From assembly GCA_002839765.1 (NCBI GenBank), contig PGYR01000002.1, forward strand, positions 1 to 64,000: a stretch of DNA of 64,000 nt, given 5' to 3'. Source of the DNA: Ignavibacteriae bacterium HGW-Ignavibacteriae-4 (GTDB lineage Bacteria; Bacteroidota; Ignavibacteria; Kapaibacteriales; UBA2268). Below the pieces are notes generated by a model that made no database searches, was not told where the DNA came from, and worked only from the letters and a program-made list of their open reading frames with translations. The translations under genes were made by a program, and so were the position numbers. Of the stretch, positions 37,999 to 47,987 are shown in pieces (the first letter of the stretch is position 1; every line of letters starts with the position of its first letter).

Positions 37999-39297
37999 TC
38001 ACTCCTTGATTATTTTATAAGTGGTGGGGACATTGCAATTGATAGTAAGAAAGTAAACCCCAGTTGGATAAGCTGAGAAATCAATTTGAAGACTCCCAAA
38101 CTGATCGGCGATAGTTGACTTCGAGACGGTCGCACCATTAATATCAGTTATCTGATAGTCCACCAACGATTCAGAGCAATTCAAATCTATATTCACAATA
38201 CTGCTTGTTGGGTTGGGGGAAATGGTGGTTTGGCTTGTAATACTTTCAACTGAAGTTGTAGTCCAAAATGTCTTTAGACATAATAACCCTTTCTCACCAA
38301 AACCAATAACCTTAGAATCATCTTTTGCAATAACCATTGCAGAAATATTATTGACATAGTTATAAATCTCATTTTCATTTGAATAATCAAATATGTATGC
38401 TTTTGCACCTAAACTAATAAGAAGTTTAGAATTGTTTGTTTGTGAGAAAAATACATCATATGCCGATCTCCCCAAAAGATTAGATTTAATTTCATTTGTA
38501 TTTAAATTATAAATTATTAAGCTATTGCCAGATATTGATGAGAATGTATTTTCAATTGAACTAAATGAAATTTCTTTTCTATCATAATTATTTATTAGAA
38601 TGTTTTTAATTTTATAATCGCTTGTCTTATAAACATAGACCGAATCTAATACAACTTGTCCATTTTGACGATCCCAATTAACTCCTAGTTCAGTTACTAA
38701 ATATTCTCCACTTGGAGAAAACTCTGTTGACACCCATTTGGTACCATAATAGACCCCATTTATGTTATCATAAATATTTCTTAACTCTGATAAGATAGCC
38801 TCTTCCGTTTCCAAATCAAACACAACTAGTTCCGTAACTCCTGCTGGTTTTATTACTGCTATTGCTGTTAATTTACTCCCATCTGGCGAAATTGAAACTG
38901 ATTTCCAAGTAAATGCGGAGTCACCATAATAAACTATTTTTGAAATTTTCTTATATTCTCGTTTATTTTCTAAATCCCAAATAACTAAATTTGGGCCATC
39001 TCCAGACATTGCTAAATATTTATCGTCATTTGTTATAGATATTTTATCAATGGAATTAAAATAATTTTTCATATTAATTGAATCTAAAACTAACCCGTTT
39101 TCAATATTTCTTATCTGAATACTTGGATAACTAGAATTATAGGTATTAATGAATGTATTTTGTGTATTAGTTACAATAATATCACCAATACCATTCCCTA
39201 CACCCTCTAATTCCCAAACGACTTCTTCGTTCGCAGCATTGCTTATACTTGGAAAAATTAAAATCATTCCAATAATGGTTAATAGTATTTTTTTCAT
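37999..39297 (-). CDS. WD40-like secreted protein with T9SS type-A sorting domain
   Basis: Propeller-like repeats; C-terminus TISPNPTSSIVNIDLNCSESLVDYQITDINGATVS...YPTGVYFLTINC...KIIKE. Confidence 0.85.
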   Translation of the reverse strand: MKKILLTIIGMILIFPSISNAANEEVVWELEGVGNGIGDIIVTNTQNTFINTYNSSYPSIQIRNIENGLVLDSINMKNYFNSIDKISITNDDKYLAMSGDGPNLVIWDLENKREYKKISKIVYYGDSAFTWKSVSISPDGSKLTAIAVIKPAGVTELVVFDLETEEAILSELRNIYDNINGVYYGTKWVSTEFSPSGEYLVTELGVNWDRQNGQVVLDSVYVYKTSDYKIKNILINNYDRKEISFSSIENTFSSISGNSLIIYNLNTNEIKSNLLGRSAYDVFFSQTNNSKLLISLGAKAYIFDYSNENEIYNYVNNISAMVIAKDDSKVIGFGEKGLLCLKTFWTTTSVESITSQTTISPNPTSSIVNIDLNCSESLVDYQITDINGATVSKSTIADQFGSLQIDFSAYPTGVYFLTINCNVPTTYKIIKE

Positions 39298-39493
39298 AAT
39301 ATTTCTTCGAAGTAATTTCTTTTCTAACCGTAAACGTATAGATTTTTAGTGGATTTAACAAGAATTAATTTGTGATAGTTGTATTCGTTGAGTCATTATT
39401 TGCCTTTTGTTGCTAAATCATACCCCCAAATATGGAAAATACTTACGTTTTGATTAATTTATTCGATTAAATTATTACAAATCTGAACTTTTT

Positions 39494-39925
39494 ATGACTG
39501 ACCAAAAAACTGCTGAGAATGTTTTTCATCAAATGTACGATAATGACCCATTTAGCAAATGGCTTGGGATAGAGCTTGTAACTATAGAGCGGGGCTTATG
39601 TCAATTGCGAATGACCGTTCGCAAGGAAATGCTAAATGGATTTGATATTATGCATGGTGGCATTTCGTACTCTCTTGCTGATAGTGCATTTGCATTTGCT
39701 TCCAATTCCTACGGCAAAAAAGCTGTTTCCACTTCCGTTATTATGCAATACCCTAAGGCAACAAAGGAAGGCGAGATAATAACAGCTACAGCTAGGACAA
39801 TATCGCTTTCTCCCAAAACAGCAATACTGGACGTAGAAGTAAAAAATCAGAAAAATGAGTTAGTCGGACTTTTCCGTGGAACAGCATATAGAACAGATAA
39901 AGATTGGATAGAGGAATCTGAATGA
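39494..39925 (+). CDS. PaaI-family hotdog thioesterase
   Basis: GFDIMHGGISYSLADSAFAFASNS; about 143 aa; 4-nt overlap with the next gene. Confidence 0.87.
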   Translation: MTDQKTAENVFHQMYDNDPFSKWLGIELVTIERGLCQLRMTVRKEMLNGFDIMHGGISYSLADSAFAFASNSYGKKAVSTSVIMQYPKATKEGEIITATARTISLSPKTAILDVEVKNQKNELVGLFRGTAYRTDKDWIEESE

Positions 39926-42900
39926 AAAAAATAAGTATATTATTAGCACTTTTGTTACTGCCCATAGTAGCAATATCACAAAAAGTAGATCTAAGTAAAT
40001 TCAAAGAATTAGCCCCTAGGAACATTGGTCCAGCAGGTATGAGCGGTAGAGTTACCGCCATAGACGTGAACCTAAGTAAACCCAGCGATATATATGTGGG
40101 TACGGCTTCTGGTGGTTTGTGGTATTCTCCGAATGATGGTATTACTTGGCAACCAATAACAGAGGAATTGCCGACTCAATCAATCGGTGACGTTAAGATA
40201 CAACAATCGAATCCAGATGTTATATGGCTAGGTACAGGCGAGGGCAACCCTCGTAATAGCCAATCAAGTGGGAATGGTATCTACAAAAGTATTGACGGTG
40301 GTCGCACTTGGAAACACTTAGGTTTAGAAAACTCAAGAAATATACATAGAATAATAATCAATCGTGATAACCCAGATATAGTTTACGTTGGTGCACAAGG
40401 CCCAGCATGGGGCGAAACCGAAGAGAGAGGAGTATTCCGAACTACTAATGGTGGTAAGACTTGGGAAAAAGTCCTATATGTAAATGAAAAAACAGGAATT
40501 GCTGACCTAATAGTTGACCCAAGTAATCCGAATAAAATGTTTGCAGCTATGTGGGAATTCCGCCGTTGGCCGTGGTTCTTCAAATCTGGTGGCGAAGGCT
40601 CAGGATTGTACATGACCCTCGACGGTGGTGACACTTGGAAGGAATTGACTGATGAAGATGGTCTACCAAAAGGCGAGTTAGGAAGAATAGGGCTTGCTAT
40701 TAGTCCAAGCAATCGCGATATAGTTTATGCTCTGGTAGAAGCGAAAGACAATGGATTTTACAAAAGTACAGACGGTGGCTTTACTTGGAAAAATCAGAAT
40801 ACTGAGAACATAGGTGGTCGCCCATTCTACTATGCTGATATAAGAGTTGACCCCAAAAATGAAAACAGAATATACAATGTTCACTCCGTAATTGATAAGT
40901 CTGAAGATGGTGGTAAATCATTCCAGAATATGATAGCATATTATGCAGATGGTGTTCACCCCGATCACCACGCATTTTGGATAAACCCGAGCAACCCAAA
41001 TCATATAATAGAAGGAAATGACGGTGGTTTGGCAATATCAAAGGATAGAGGAGCAAATTGGAGGTTCGTGGAGAATCTACCAGTGGCCCAGTTTTATCAC
41101 ATAAGCGTAGATAACGAAGTACCATATAGAGTATATGGTGGAATGCAAGATAATGGCTCTTGGATTGGCCCCTCATCTGTTTGGAGAGAAGGTGGTATTC
41201 GTAACTCTTACTGGGAAGAGCTAAGCTTTGGCGATGGATTTGACGTAGTACCTGACCCAAGCGATAAACGCTATGGATATTCTATGTCACAAGGAGGAAA
41301 TGTAAGCCGATACGACTTAGAGACTGGTGGTACTAACTTCATAAAGCCAGTACACCCTGTCGATTCTATTAATCTTAGATTCAATTGGAACGCAGCTATT
41401 TCTGCTGATCCTTTTGATACAAAGACAATTTACTTTGGCTCACAATATTTACACAAAAGCACAGATAAAGGCGAAAATTGGGAAGTAATCTCACCAGATT
41501 TGACAACAAATAATCCTGAATATCAAAAACAAGATTCCAGTGGTGGACTAACATTTGACGCGACTGGAGCAGAGAATTATACAACTATATTGGCAATAGC
41601 ACCAAGTCCCCTAAATGATAAGATGATATGGGTAACTACTGATGATGGGAACATACAGTTAACTACAGATGATGGTAAGAGCTGGCAAAATAAGACTGGT
41701 AACCTAGGTGGAGCAGCTAGCGGTTCTTGGATTCCACAGATTCGCCCATCTACTTACAATGAATCAGAATGCTATGTAGTAGCCAATGATTACAGAAGGA
41801 ATAACTGGGAGCCCTACCTACTATACACTAATAACAAAGGTGCAAGTTGGACTAATATTCTAAAAGGTAAAGGTATTGGTTCTTTTGTAAGTTCATTCAT
41901 CCAAGACCCAGTAGAACCAAATCTTATGTTTTTAGGAACTGAATTTGGACTATATATAACATTCAACCAAGGAAAAGATTGGCAAAAATGGACAGAAGGT
42001 TATCCTAATGTTCCAACTTTAGATATGGAAATACAAGAGAGAGAGAACGATTTAGTAATAGGTACTTTCGGTCGAGCAGCATGGATATTTGATGATATTA
42101 CGGCTTTCAGAGAAGTAGCAAAAAGTGGCTCTGATATACTAGAGAAACCATTGACACTTTTCCCTGTAAATACTAGTTATATGGTATCAACAAAGCAGCC
42201 TGCTGGTAATAGATTCGGGGGTAAGTCAATATATGATGGTACTAATGAGAGAATGGGTGTCCGATTCACATTCAATATTAACAAACCTGAAGAAAATAAA
42301 AAGGATAAAAAAGACGAGAAAAAGGATGAAGTTGCCGACAAAAAGAAAGACAAAGGCCCATCGAAAGACTCACTGACAGTTAGAATATATGATATGACTG
42401 GTACAGAAGTCAGAACAATTTTCATAAAAGTAGATACTGCTATCCAAAGATATTATTGGGGATTCGAGACAAATGGGGTACGAAACCCAGGTTCGAAAAA
42501 ACCAGATAATGAGACAACTCCTCCGGGTGGTATAACAGTATTACCAGGGAAATATAAAGCTGTGTTCAGATATATGAATACAAGCGATTCTGCTGAATTC
42601 GTAGTTGAACATGACCCTAGAGTCAAATATAATATGAGCGATTTGGTAGCAGTTCAAAAGCTTTTCAATGAACTTGAAGGTAATATAGGCAATGCTACAG
42701 AAGCTATGGACAAAGTAAACGAGGCAGAAGAGAAAATCGGCATTTACGAAAAGCTAATGGAAGCTAACAAAGAGTTAGAAAAAGATAGTTTGAGTAAACG
42801 CACTAAAGCTATCAAAGATTCTATTGAGACTATCAAAATATATCTGAGAGGTAAAGGCGGTCTAAAAGGAATAGTAAGAAATGAGGATACATTCAACCAT

Positions 42901-43110
42901 CACTCTGGTTATGCTCAGTATTATCTTGGCTCGGCTATGGCAGCCCCAAATTCTACTCAACGTACTATGGCAGAGAGGATAGGGCGTATGTCATCAGAAT
43001 TAGTGACAAAAGTAAATAGCTTTTTGGAAAATGAATGGACTGATTATCAGTCTTATATCCAGAAATTAGATTTCGAATTATTTAAGAAAATAGAAAAAGT
43101 AAAAAAGTAG
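39922..43110 (+). CDS. Secreted VPS10/sortilin-like BNR-repeat beta-propeller protein
   Basis: Repeated Asp-box motifs YKSIDGGRTWKHLG, FRTTNGGKTWEKV, YMTLDGGDTWKEL, HKSTDKGENWEVI; signal peptide. Confidence 0.9.
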   Translation: MKKISILLALLLLPIVAISQKVDLSKFKELAPRNIGPAGMSGRVTAIDVNLSKPSDIYVGTASGGLWYSPNDGITWQPITEELPTQSIGDVKIQQSNPDVIWLGTGEGNPRNSQSSGNGIYKSIDGGRTWKHLGLENSRNIHRIIINRDNPDIVYVGAQGPAWGETEERGVFRTTNGGKTWEKVLYVNEKTGIADLIVDPSNPNKMFAAMWEFRRWPWFFKSGGEGSGLYMTLDGGDTWKELTDEDGLPKGELGRIGLAISPSNRDIVYALVEAKDNGFYKSTDGGFTWKNQNTENIGGRPFYYADIRVDPKNENRIYNVHSVIDKSEDGGKSFQNMIAYYADGVHPDHHAFWINPSNPNHIIEGNDGGLAISKDRGANWRFVENLPVAQFYHISVDNEVPYRVYGGMQDNGSWIGPSSVWREGGIRNSYWEELSFGDGFDVVPDPSDKRYGYSMSQGGNVSRYDLETGGTNFIKPVHPVDSINLRFNWNAAISADPFDTKTIYFGSQYLHKSTDKGENWEVISPDLTTNNPEYQKQDSSGGLTFDATGAENYTTILAIAPSPLNDKMIWVTTDDGNIQLTTDDGKSWQNKTGNLGGAASGSWIPQIRPSTYNESECYVVANDYRRNNWEPYLLYTNNKGASWTNILKGKGIGSFVSSFIQDPVEPNLMFLGTEFGLYITFNQGKDWQKWTEGYPNVPTLDMEIQERENDLVIGTFGRAAWIFDDITAFREVAKSGSDILEKPLTLFPVNTSYMVSTKQPAGNRFGGKSIYDGTNERMGVRFTFNINKPEENKKDKKDEKKDEVADKKKDKGPSKDSLTVRIYDMTGTEVRTIFIKVDTAIQRYYWGFETNGVRNPGSKKPDNETTPPGGITVLPGKYKAVFRYMNTSDSAEFVVEHDPRVKYNMSDLVAVQKLFNELEGNIGNATEAMDKVNEAEEKIGIYEKLMEANKELEKDSLSKRTKAIKDSIETIKIYLRGKGGLKGIVRNEDTFNHHSGYAQYYLGSAMAAPNSTQRTMAERIGRMSSELVTKVNSFLENEWTDYQSYIQKLDFELFKKIEKVKK

Positions 43111-43117
43111 AGAAAAA

Positions 43118-44323
43118 ATGAAAAATGCATTTATTGTAGATTCGATAAGAACACCCGTTGGGAATTTCAAAGGAACATTGGCAGCAGTACGACCTGACGA
43201 TATGGCGGCTATGACTATTGCTGAATTGGTAAAGCGAAATCCTAGCTTAGACACAAAGAACATAGGCGATGTATTACTCGGTAACGCAAATGGTGCCGGT
43301 GAAGAAAACCGCAATGTTGCTCGTATGTCTGCACTATTAGCTGGATTGCCTTACTCTGTACCGGGTGAAACTGTGAATAGACTTTGCTCATCTGGGCTAG
43401 CTTCTGCTATACACGCATCACGTTCGTTAATCTTAGGCGATAGCAACGTAATGATAGCTGGTGGTGTGGAAAGCATGTCACGAGCACCTTATGTGGTTTC
43501 CAAATCATCTGACGCGTGGGGGAATAGTGCCGAAATGTTCGACTCTGCATTCGGATGGAGATTTGTTAATCCCAAAATGCAAGATATGTACGGCACTGAA
43601 GGAATGGGTAATACCGCTGAGAATCTAGTCGATATGTACGGCATAAGCAGAGAAGACCAAGACAAATTTGCATTCTGGTCGCAATCAAAAGCCGCTAAGG
43701 CAACCCAAAACGGTAGATTAGCAAAAGAGATAATGCCAGTTGTCATTCCACAAAGAAAGAAAGACCCGATTATATTTAGTCAAGATGAGTTCATCAGACC
43801 AGGTACTTCGCTGGAAGGACTAGCAGGATTGAGACCAGCTTTCAAAAAAGATGGTTCGGTAACAGCTGGTAACTCTTCTGGGTTGAATGATGGTGCTTGC
43901 TCTGTACTATTAGCTAATGAAGATGGATTAGAGCAAAATGGCTTAATCGCTAGAGCTAAGATAATCTCATCAGCTGTAGTTGGTGTAGAGCCACGAATAA
44001 TGGGTATAGGCCCAGTTGAAGCTTCTAATAGAGCATTAGCAAAAGCTGGATTAACTTTCGCTGATTTAGATGTCATTGAACTGAACGAAGCATTCGCAGC
44101 TCAAGCTTTAGCTTGCACTAGAGCATGGGGAATTGCAGACGATGATGCTCGACTTAATCCAAACGGTGGTGCAATTGCTATCGGTCATCCGCTTGGAATG
44201 ACTGGCGCTAGATTATTAGGGGCCGCTACTATTGAGCTTGTAGAGCAAGGGAAAGAATTCGCACTAGTAACTATGTGCATCGGAGTTGGTCAAGGATACG
44301 CCGCTGTGATACAGAGGGTGTAG
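43118..44323 (+). CDS. Acetyl-CoA C-acyltransferase (thiolase)
   Basis: NRLCSSGLASAIHASRSLILGDSNVMIAGGVESMSRAPYV; NPNGGAIAIGHPLGMTGARL; CIGVGQG. Confidence 0.95.
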   Translation: MKNAFIVDSIRTPVGNFKGTLAAVRPDDMAAMTIAELVKRNPSLDTKNIGDVLLGNANGAGEENRNVARMSALLAGLPYSVPGETVNRLCSSGLASAIHASRSLILGDSNVMIAGGVESMSRAPYVVSKSSDAWGNSAEMFDSAFGWRFVNPKMQDMYGTEGMGNTAENLVDMYGISREDQDKFAFWSQSKAAKATQNGRLAKEIMPVVIPQRKKDPIIFSQDEFIRPGTSLEGLAGLRPAFKKDGSVTAGNSSGLNDGACSVLLANEDGLEQNGLIARAKIISSAVVGVEPRIMGIGPVEASNRALAKAGLTFADLDVIELNEAFAAQALACTRAWGIADDDARLNPNGGAIAIGHPLGMTGARLLGAATIELVEQGKEFALVTMCIGVGQGYAAVIQRV

Positions 44324-44344
44324 AATCCTATAATATATTTGATT

Positions 44345-44382
44345 AAAAAGAACGCTTATAATATTACTAAGCGTTCTTTTTA
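44345..44382 (+). terminator. Rho-independent terminator after thiolase gene
   Basis: AAAAAGAACGCTTA / TAAGCGTTCTTTTT hairpin with T-run. Confidence 0.8.
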
Positions 44383-44443
44383 TTTATATTTGTAACTATT
44401 TTATTTTTGAAAACGTCTTAAAGCAAAATTTTCAAGGGACTTT

Positions 44444-47400
44444 GTGAAAAAATTATTTTTCCTACTGATCGTATTATTTCCAACATTGCTACTATCTCAA
44501 CCTGTTTTGAGTATTAGGAATATCGACTACCAGAACTTTCCAGTGATGAAAGCGGAAATCAGAGCCGTACACAATTCCCAATTAGTAACAATCAATCAAA
44601 ATAATTTGTTGTTCCTAGAAGGGTTTTTCTCACATAGAGATTTCACAGTAACTTCACCCGATGCTGATGGCTGGCAAAATATAGATTGGATACCTGATCA
44701 CAATGCAATAGAAGAGACTGCTTATGTAGCTAATCTAGTATTAACTCATGAAAAAGAATCTGGATTTCTTCCAATCCAAATTTCCAATATAGAAGACAAA
44801 ATAGGTACGTTTGTTTTTAAAAATGCCTCAGGTGAGAGGATATTTGATTTACAATTCGTCGAAACAGCAATTGGCGATACCTCGCTTAGATCTATAAGTT
44901 GCGAATATTTTTATAACCTACTTACTCCCGATAAATTAATAAAATCGATTAGAGTTGATTCTATCAATATTTCAAACGATAACTTTATAGTAGAATGGCG
45001 TGGTAACCAATTTAATAATAATCCACCACCAACTAATGTTCTATTTACTTCCAATCAAGTATTAGTGAGATTTGCTCCTTACGAAGAGGGTGCTCAATCT
45101 GCAATAATTAAGGTATTTTATAACCGAGGAGCAGTCGTTTACCTCCGCGTACAAGGTAATAAAAAGAAAGTAGTAGCTAAAACTAATCTAAAACTTAATT
45201 TCCCGAATGGGGGAGAGACATTCACTCCTTGCCAAGACACATTGATAACATGGGAAGGGAATGTAAAGAATATTTATACTAAAGCTGAGTTAAGCTACAA
45301 TGATGGTAAGACTTGGGAGAAAGTCGACTCAGCTGTTGCTGATAGTATGGAATGGAAAGTACCAACTAAAAAGACTTCATTAACTGCAAAGATGAGAGTC
45401 AGTCAAGATTTCACTAAGCAACCACCGCATAATTTCCCAATTGGCAGTAGTGTCTATTCAGTTGATTATAACTTCAAATCAACTAAAGCTATTTCATTTT
45501 CAGTCGGGTCTATCTCAGAATGGGATTTGGTTAAGTTAGATAACTCACGAATAGAATATAACCTGAATTCAAGAAATAGTGGTCAACTTCCTATATCAGC
45601 TAAGTATATTTCAGAAGACAGATTTGCGGCAATTTATTCTGTTGGTAATTTTGATACTCTTGCTATTTTTCAAGTAGGAAATACAACGGCAATAGAAAAA
45701 ATAGATATTTCAGATTTCAATCCCAAACAAATATATACTCTACGAGATAAAAATGAATTTTTAATTCTGCCGAGTTTCGGCAATTTTTTCAGGGTTTATA
45801 ATAGTAATACTCTTGCAGTCAAACAAGAGGTGGTTTACCAACAGCCTATAACGGATATGGGTATTGCAAACGACTCAACTATAATGGCCGTAAGTTGTCT
45901 GGATGGTAAAGTCCTAATAGTATCAAAATCAGATTTCCAAACAAAAGACAGTATTGAATTCTACAGAACTCCTGTTATTGCAAAATTGAACATATCACCT
46001 GATGGGAAATTAGTTGGTCTTAGCTCACTTGCTCGTGCTAATGAGGGAAGAACAAACTCTATGATTTGGGATTTGGAAACGAAAAACATAGTAACATCTG
46101 TTAATATTAGTGGTTCGGATCCAGTAGAAATCGGATTTAGTCCTACTGGTAATATGGCGATATTCGCTTATCAGTATCAAAATCAGATTAATATATATGA
46201 TTTGGTGAAGGGTGTCCAAAATGGAATTATTGAGACTTTCTCTGATGCTATGCAATCTCTAGCATATTCAAGTGAGAATAACTCGTTCTTAGTTTCAAGC
46301 GTGGGAAGTGGTAATTTCAAATTGAAACAATACTTCTTTACATTTCCCGAAACTGATGAATCAGATGGTTCATTTAGAATTATTAATCCAATCATTGAGA
46401 AAGAACCATTCGTTTTTGGTGACGAGTATATATTCAATGACGAAAAGAAATCGTTCAGTTTAGAGTTCTGTAACAAAGGCGAAGTACCGTTATTCATAGA
46501 AGATGCCCACTTCCAAAACCAAGTGCATTTTTCTGTAGATAATTTCGCATTGCCTGATACTTTATTACCAGGTGAATGTATAGATATTTCAATAATTTTC
46601 AATCCTAAAGACACAAGTATCGTTACGGACTCACTTATACTTTCTTCTTGTAATCTTGAATATGCCGTTTTCGTATCTGGGAACGGTTTAAATAGAAATA
46701 TTGTATTCAATAAAAGCATTATTGATTTAGGTGAAGTTTGTATCCAAGATACGACTTATGTTACTGATAAAATCTTCACTAATGGCGACCCAGTGCCGCT
46801 TAGATTCAATAAATTCCAAGTGGATAGTGCTGATATATTTGCATTCGAAAATTACAAGCGTGACACTATATTAGCACCGGGTGAATCTATAATGGCTACT
46901 GTCAGAGTAGTTCCGAATAAAGTAGGAATTATTACTTCTGACTACTATGTTATGCATAGTGACCAAGAAAAATATAAAGCTGCCGCTAAGCTCCAAGTTA
47001 AGGGTATCGGTACTTTTGTAGAGATTAGTCATACTACCTTACCATTTATACCAGAGCAAAAAGTACGGATACTGACAATAAAGAACGTTGGTACAGACCC
47101 CGTTGAGATTACTAATGCGATACTCAACCCAACAACAGATTTCAAAATAAATACTCCTACTCCTATTTTTATCCAACCGGGAGAAACTAAGGAAATAGAA
47201 ATAGAATGGATTGGCACCGACAATAATATAAGTGCTACTTTAGAGTTGGAAGCTGTGCCTTGTCTGACTCAGAGGGTAATTGAAATTATAGATTATCATG
47301 CAGAATCATCTATGAAAATAGAAGACACTAATGCTGATCCTCTTGATACTACATCTATAGCTATAACTTTTTACAATAATGAAAATGCTAGTTATAAAGG

Positions 47401-47986
47401 AATTAGAAAGTTTGAAGCTTTTGTGACTATTAACCCTAAGATATTTATTCCTGAGTACGCTGTCTCCGAATACGGAGATGCCACTATTGAGAATGTAGGA
47501 ATAGAGAATGGCAAGCGATTGATGAAGCTAACGGTCAACGGTGATTTCCCAGATAGAGGTACTTTGGCTAAGATAATTGGCTATCCAGGTTTGAGTGAAG
47601 AAACTACATCGACTATGCTCTTCGATACAGATAAATCTATATTCTGGGGAGAGAGTACTAATGAGTCTATGAGATCAGGATTGTTTACATTACTACTGAC
47701 ATGCAATGATCAATCGATAATTCATTCTGCTACTGAAATACAATCAGTATCTCCTAACCCAGTGAACAGCACTGCTAATATTCAAATCTACTCTAATGAA
47801 AATGAAGAATTTGATTTGGTTGTTCTTGACCCTAGAGGGGAAGAGATGTACAAAGAGAAAATAAAATTACAAATTGGTGAGAACATTGTACAATTTGACT
47901 CGAGTGGCTTCTTGTCTGGTTCTTATTATATTGTGCTGAAAAGAGATAGAATAATTAGTTCCAAAAAAATACTGATAGTTAAGTAA
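44444..47986 (+). CDS. Choice-of-anchor-D / WD40-like protein with T9SS type-A sorting domain
   Basis: FNKSIIDLGEVCIQDTTYVTDKIF anchor-D-like repeats; C-terminus SVSPNPVNSTANIQIYSNENEEFDLVVLDPRGEEM...SGSYYIVLKRD...KILIVK. Confidence 0.87.
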   Translation: MKKLFFLLIVLFPTLLLSQPVLSIRNIDYQNFPVMKAEIRAVHNSQLVTINQNNLLFLEGFFSHRDFTVTSPDADGWQNIDWIPDHNAIEETAYVANLVLTHEKESGFLPIQISNIEDKIGTFVFKNASGERIFDLQFVETAIGDTSLRSISCEYFYNLLTPDKLIKSIRVDSINISNDNFIVEWRGNQFNNNPPPTNVLFTSNQVLVRFAPYEEGAQSAIIKVFYNRGAVVYLRVQGNKKKVVAKTNLKLNFPNGGETFTPCQDTLITWEGNVKNIYTKAELSYNDGKTWEKVDSAVADSMEWKVPTKKTSLTAKMRVSQDFTKQPPHNFPIGSSVYSVDYNFKSTKAISFSVGSISEWDLVKLDNSRIEYNLNSRNSGQLPISAKYISEDRFAAIYSVGNFDTLAIFQVGNTTAIEKIDISDFNPKQIYTLRDKNEFLILPSFGNFFRVYNSNTLAVKQEVVYQQPITDMGIANDSTIMAVSCLDGKVLIVSKSDFQTKDSIEFYRTPVIAKLNISPDGKLVGLSSLARANEGRTNSMIWDLETKNIVTSVNISGSDPVEIGFSPTGNMAIFAYQYQNQINIYDLVKGVQNGIIETFSDAMQSLAYSSENNSFLVSSVGSGNFKLKQYFFTFPETDESDGSFRIINPIIEKEPFVFGDEYIFNDEKKSFSLEFCNKGEVPLFIEDAHFQNQVHFSVDNFALPDTLLPGECIDISIIFNPKDTSIVTDSLILSSCNLEYAVFVSGNGLNRNIVFNKSIIDLGEVCIQDTTYVTDKIFTNGDPVPLRFNKFQVDSADIFAFENYKRDTILAPGESIMATVRVVPNKVGIITSDYYVMHSDQEKYKAAAKLQVKGIGTFVEISHTTLPFIPEQKVRILTIKNVGTDPVEITNAILNPTTDFKINTPTPIFIQPGETKEIEIEWIGTDNNISATLELEAVPCLTQRVIEIIDYHAESSMKIEDTNADPLDTTSIAITFYNNENASYKGIRKFEAFVTINPKIFIPEYAVSEYGDATIENVGIENGKRLMKLTVNGDFPDRGTLAKIIGYPGLSEETTSTMLFDTDKSIFWGESTNESMRSGLFTLLLTCNDQSIIHSATEIQSVSPNPVNSTANIQIYSNENEEFDLVVLDPRGEEMYKEKIKLQIGENIVQFDSSGFLSGSYYIVLKRDRIISSKKILIVK

Positions 47987-47987
47987 T

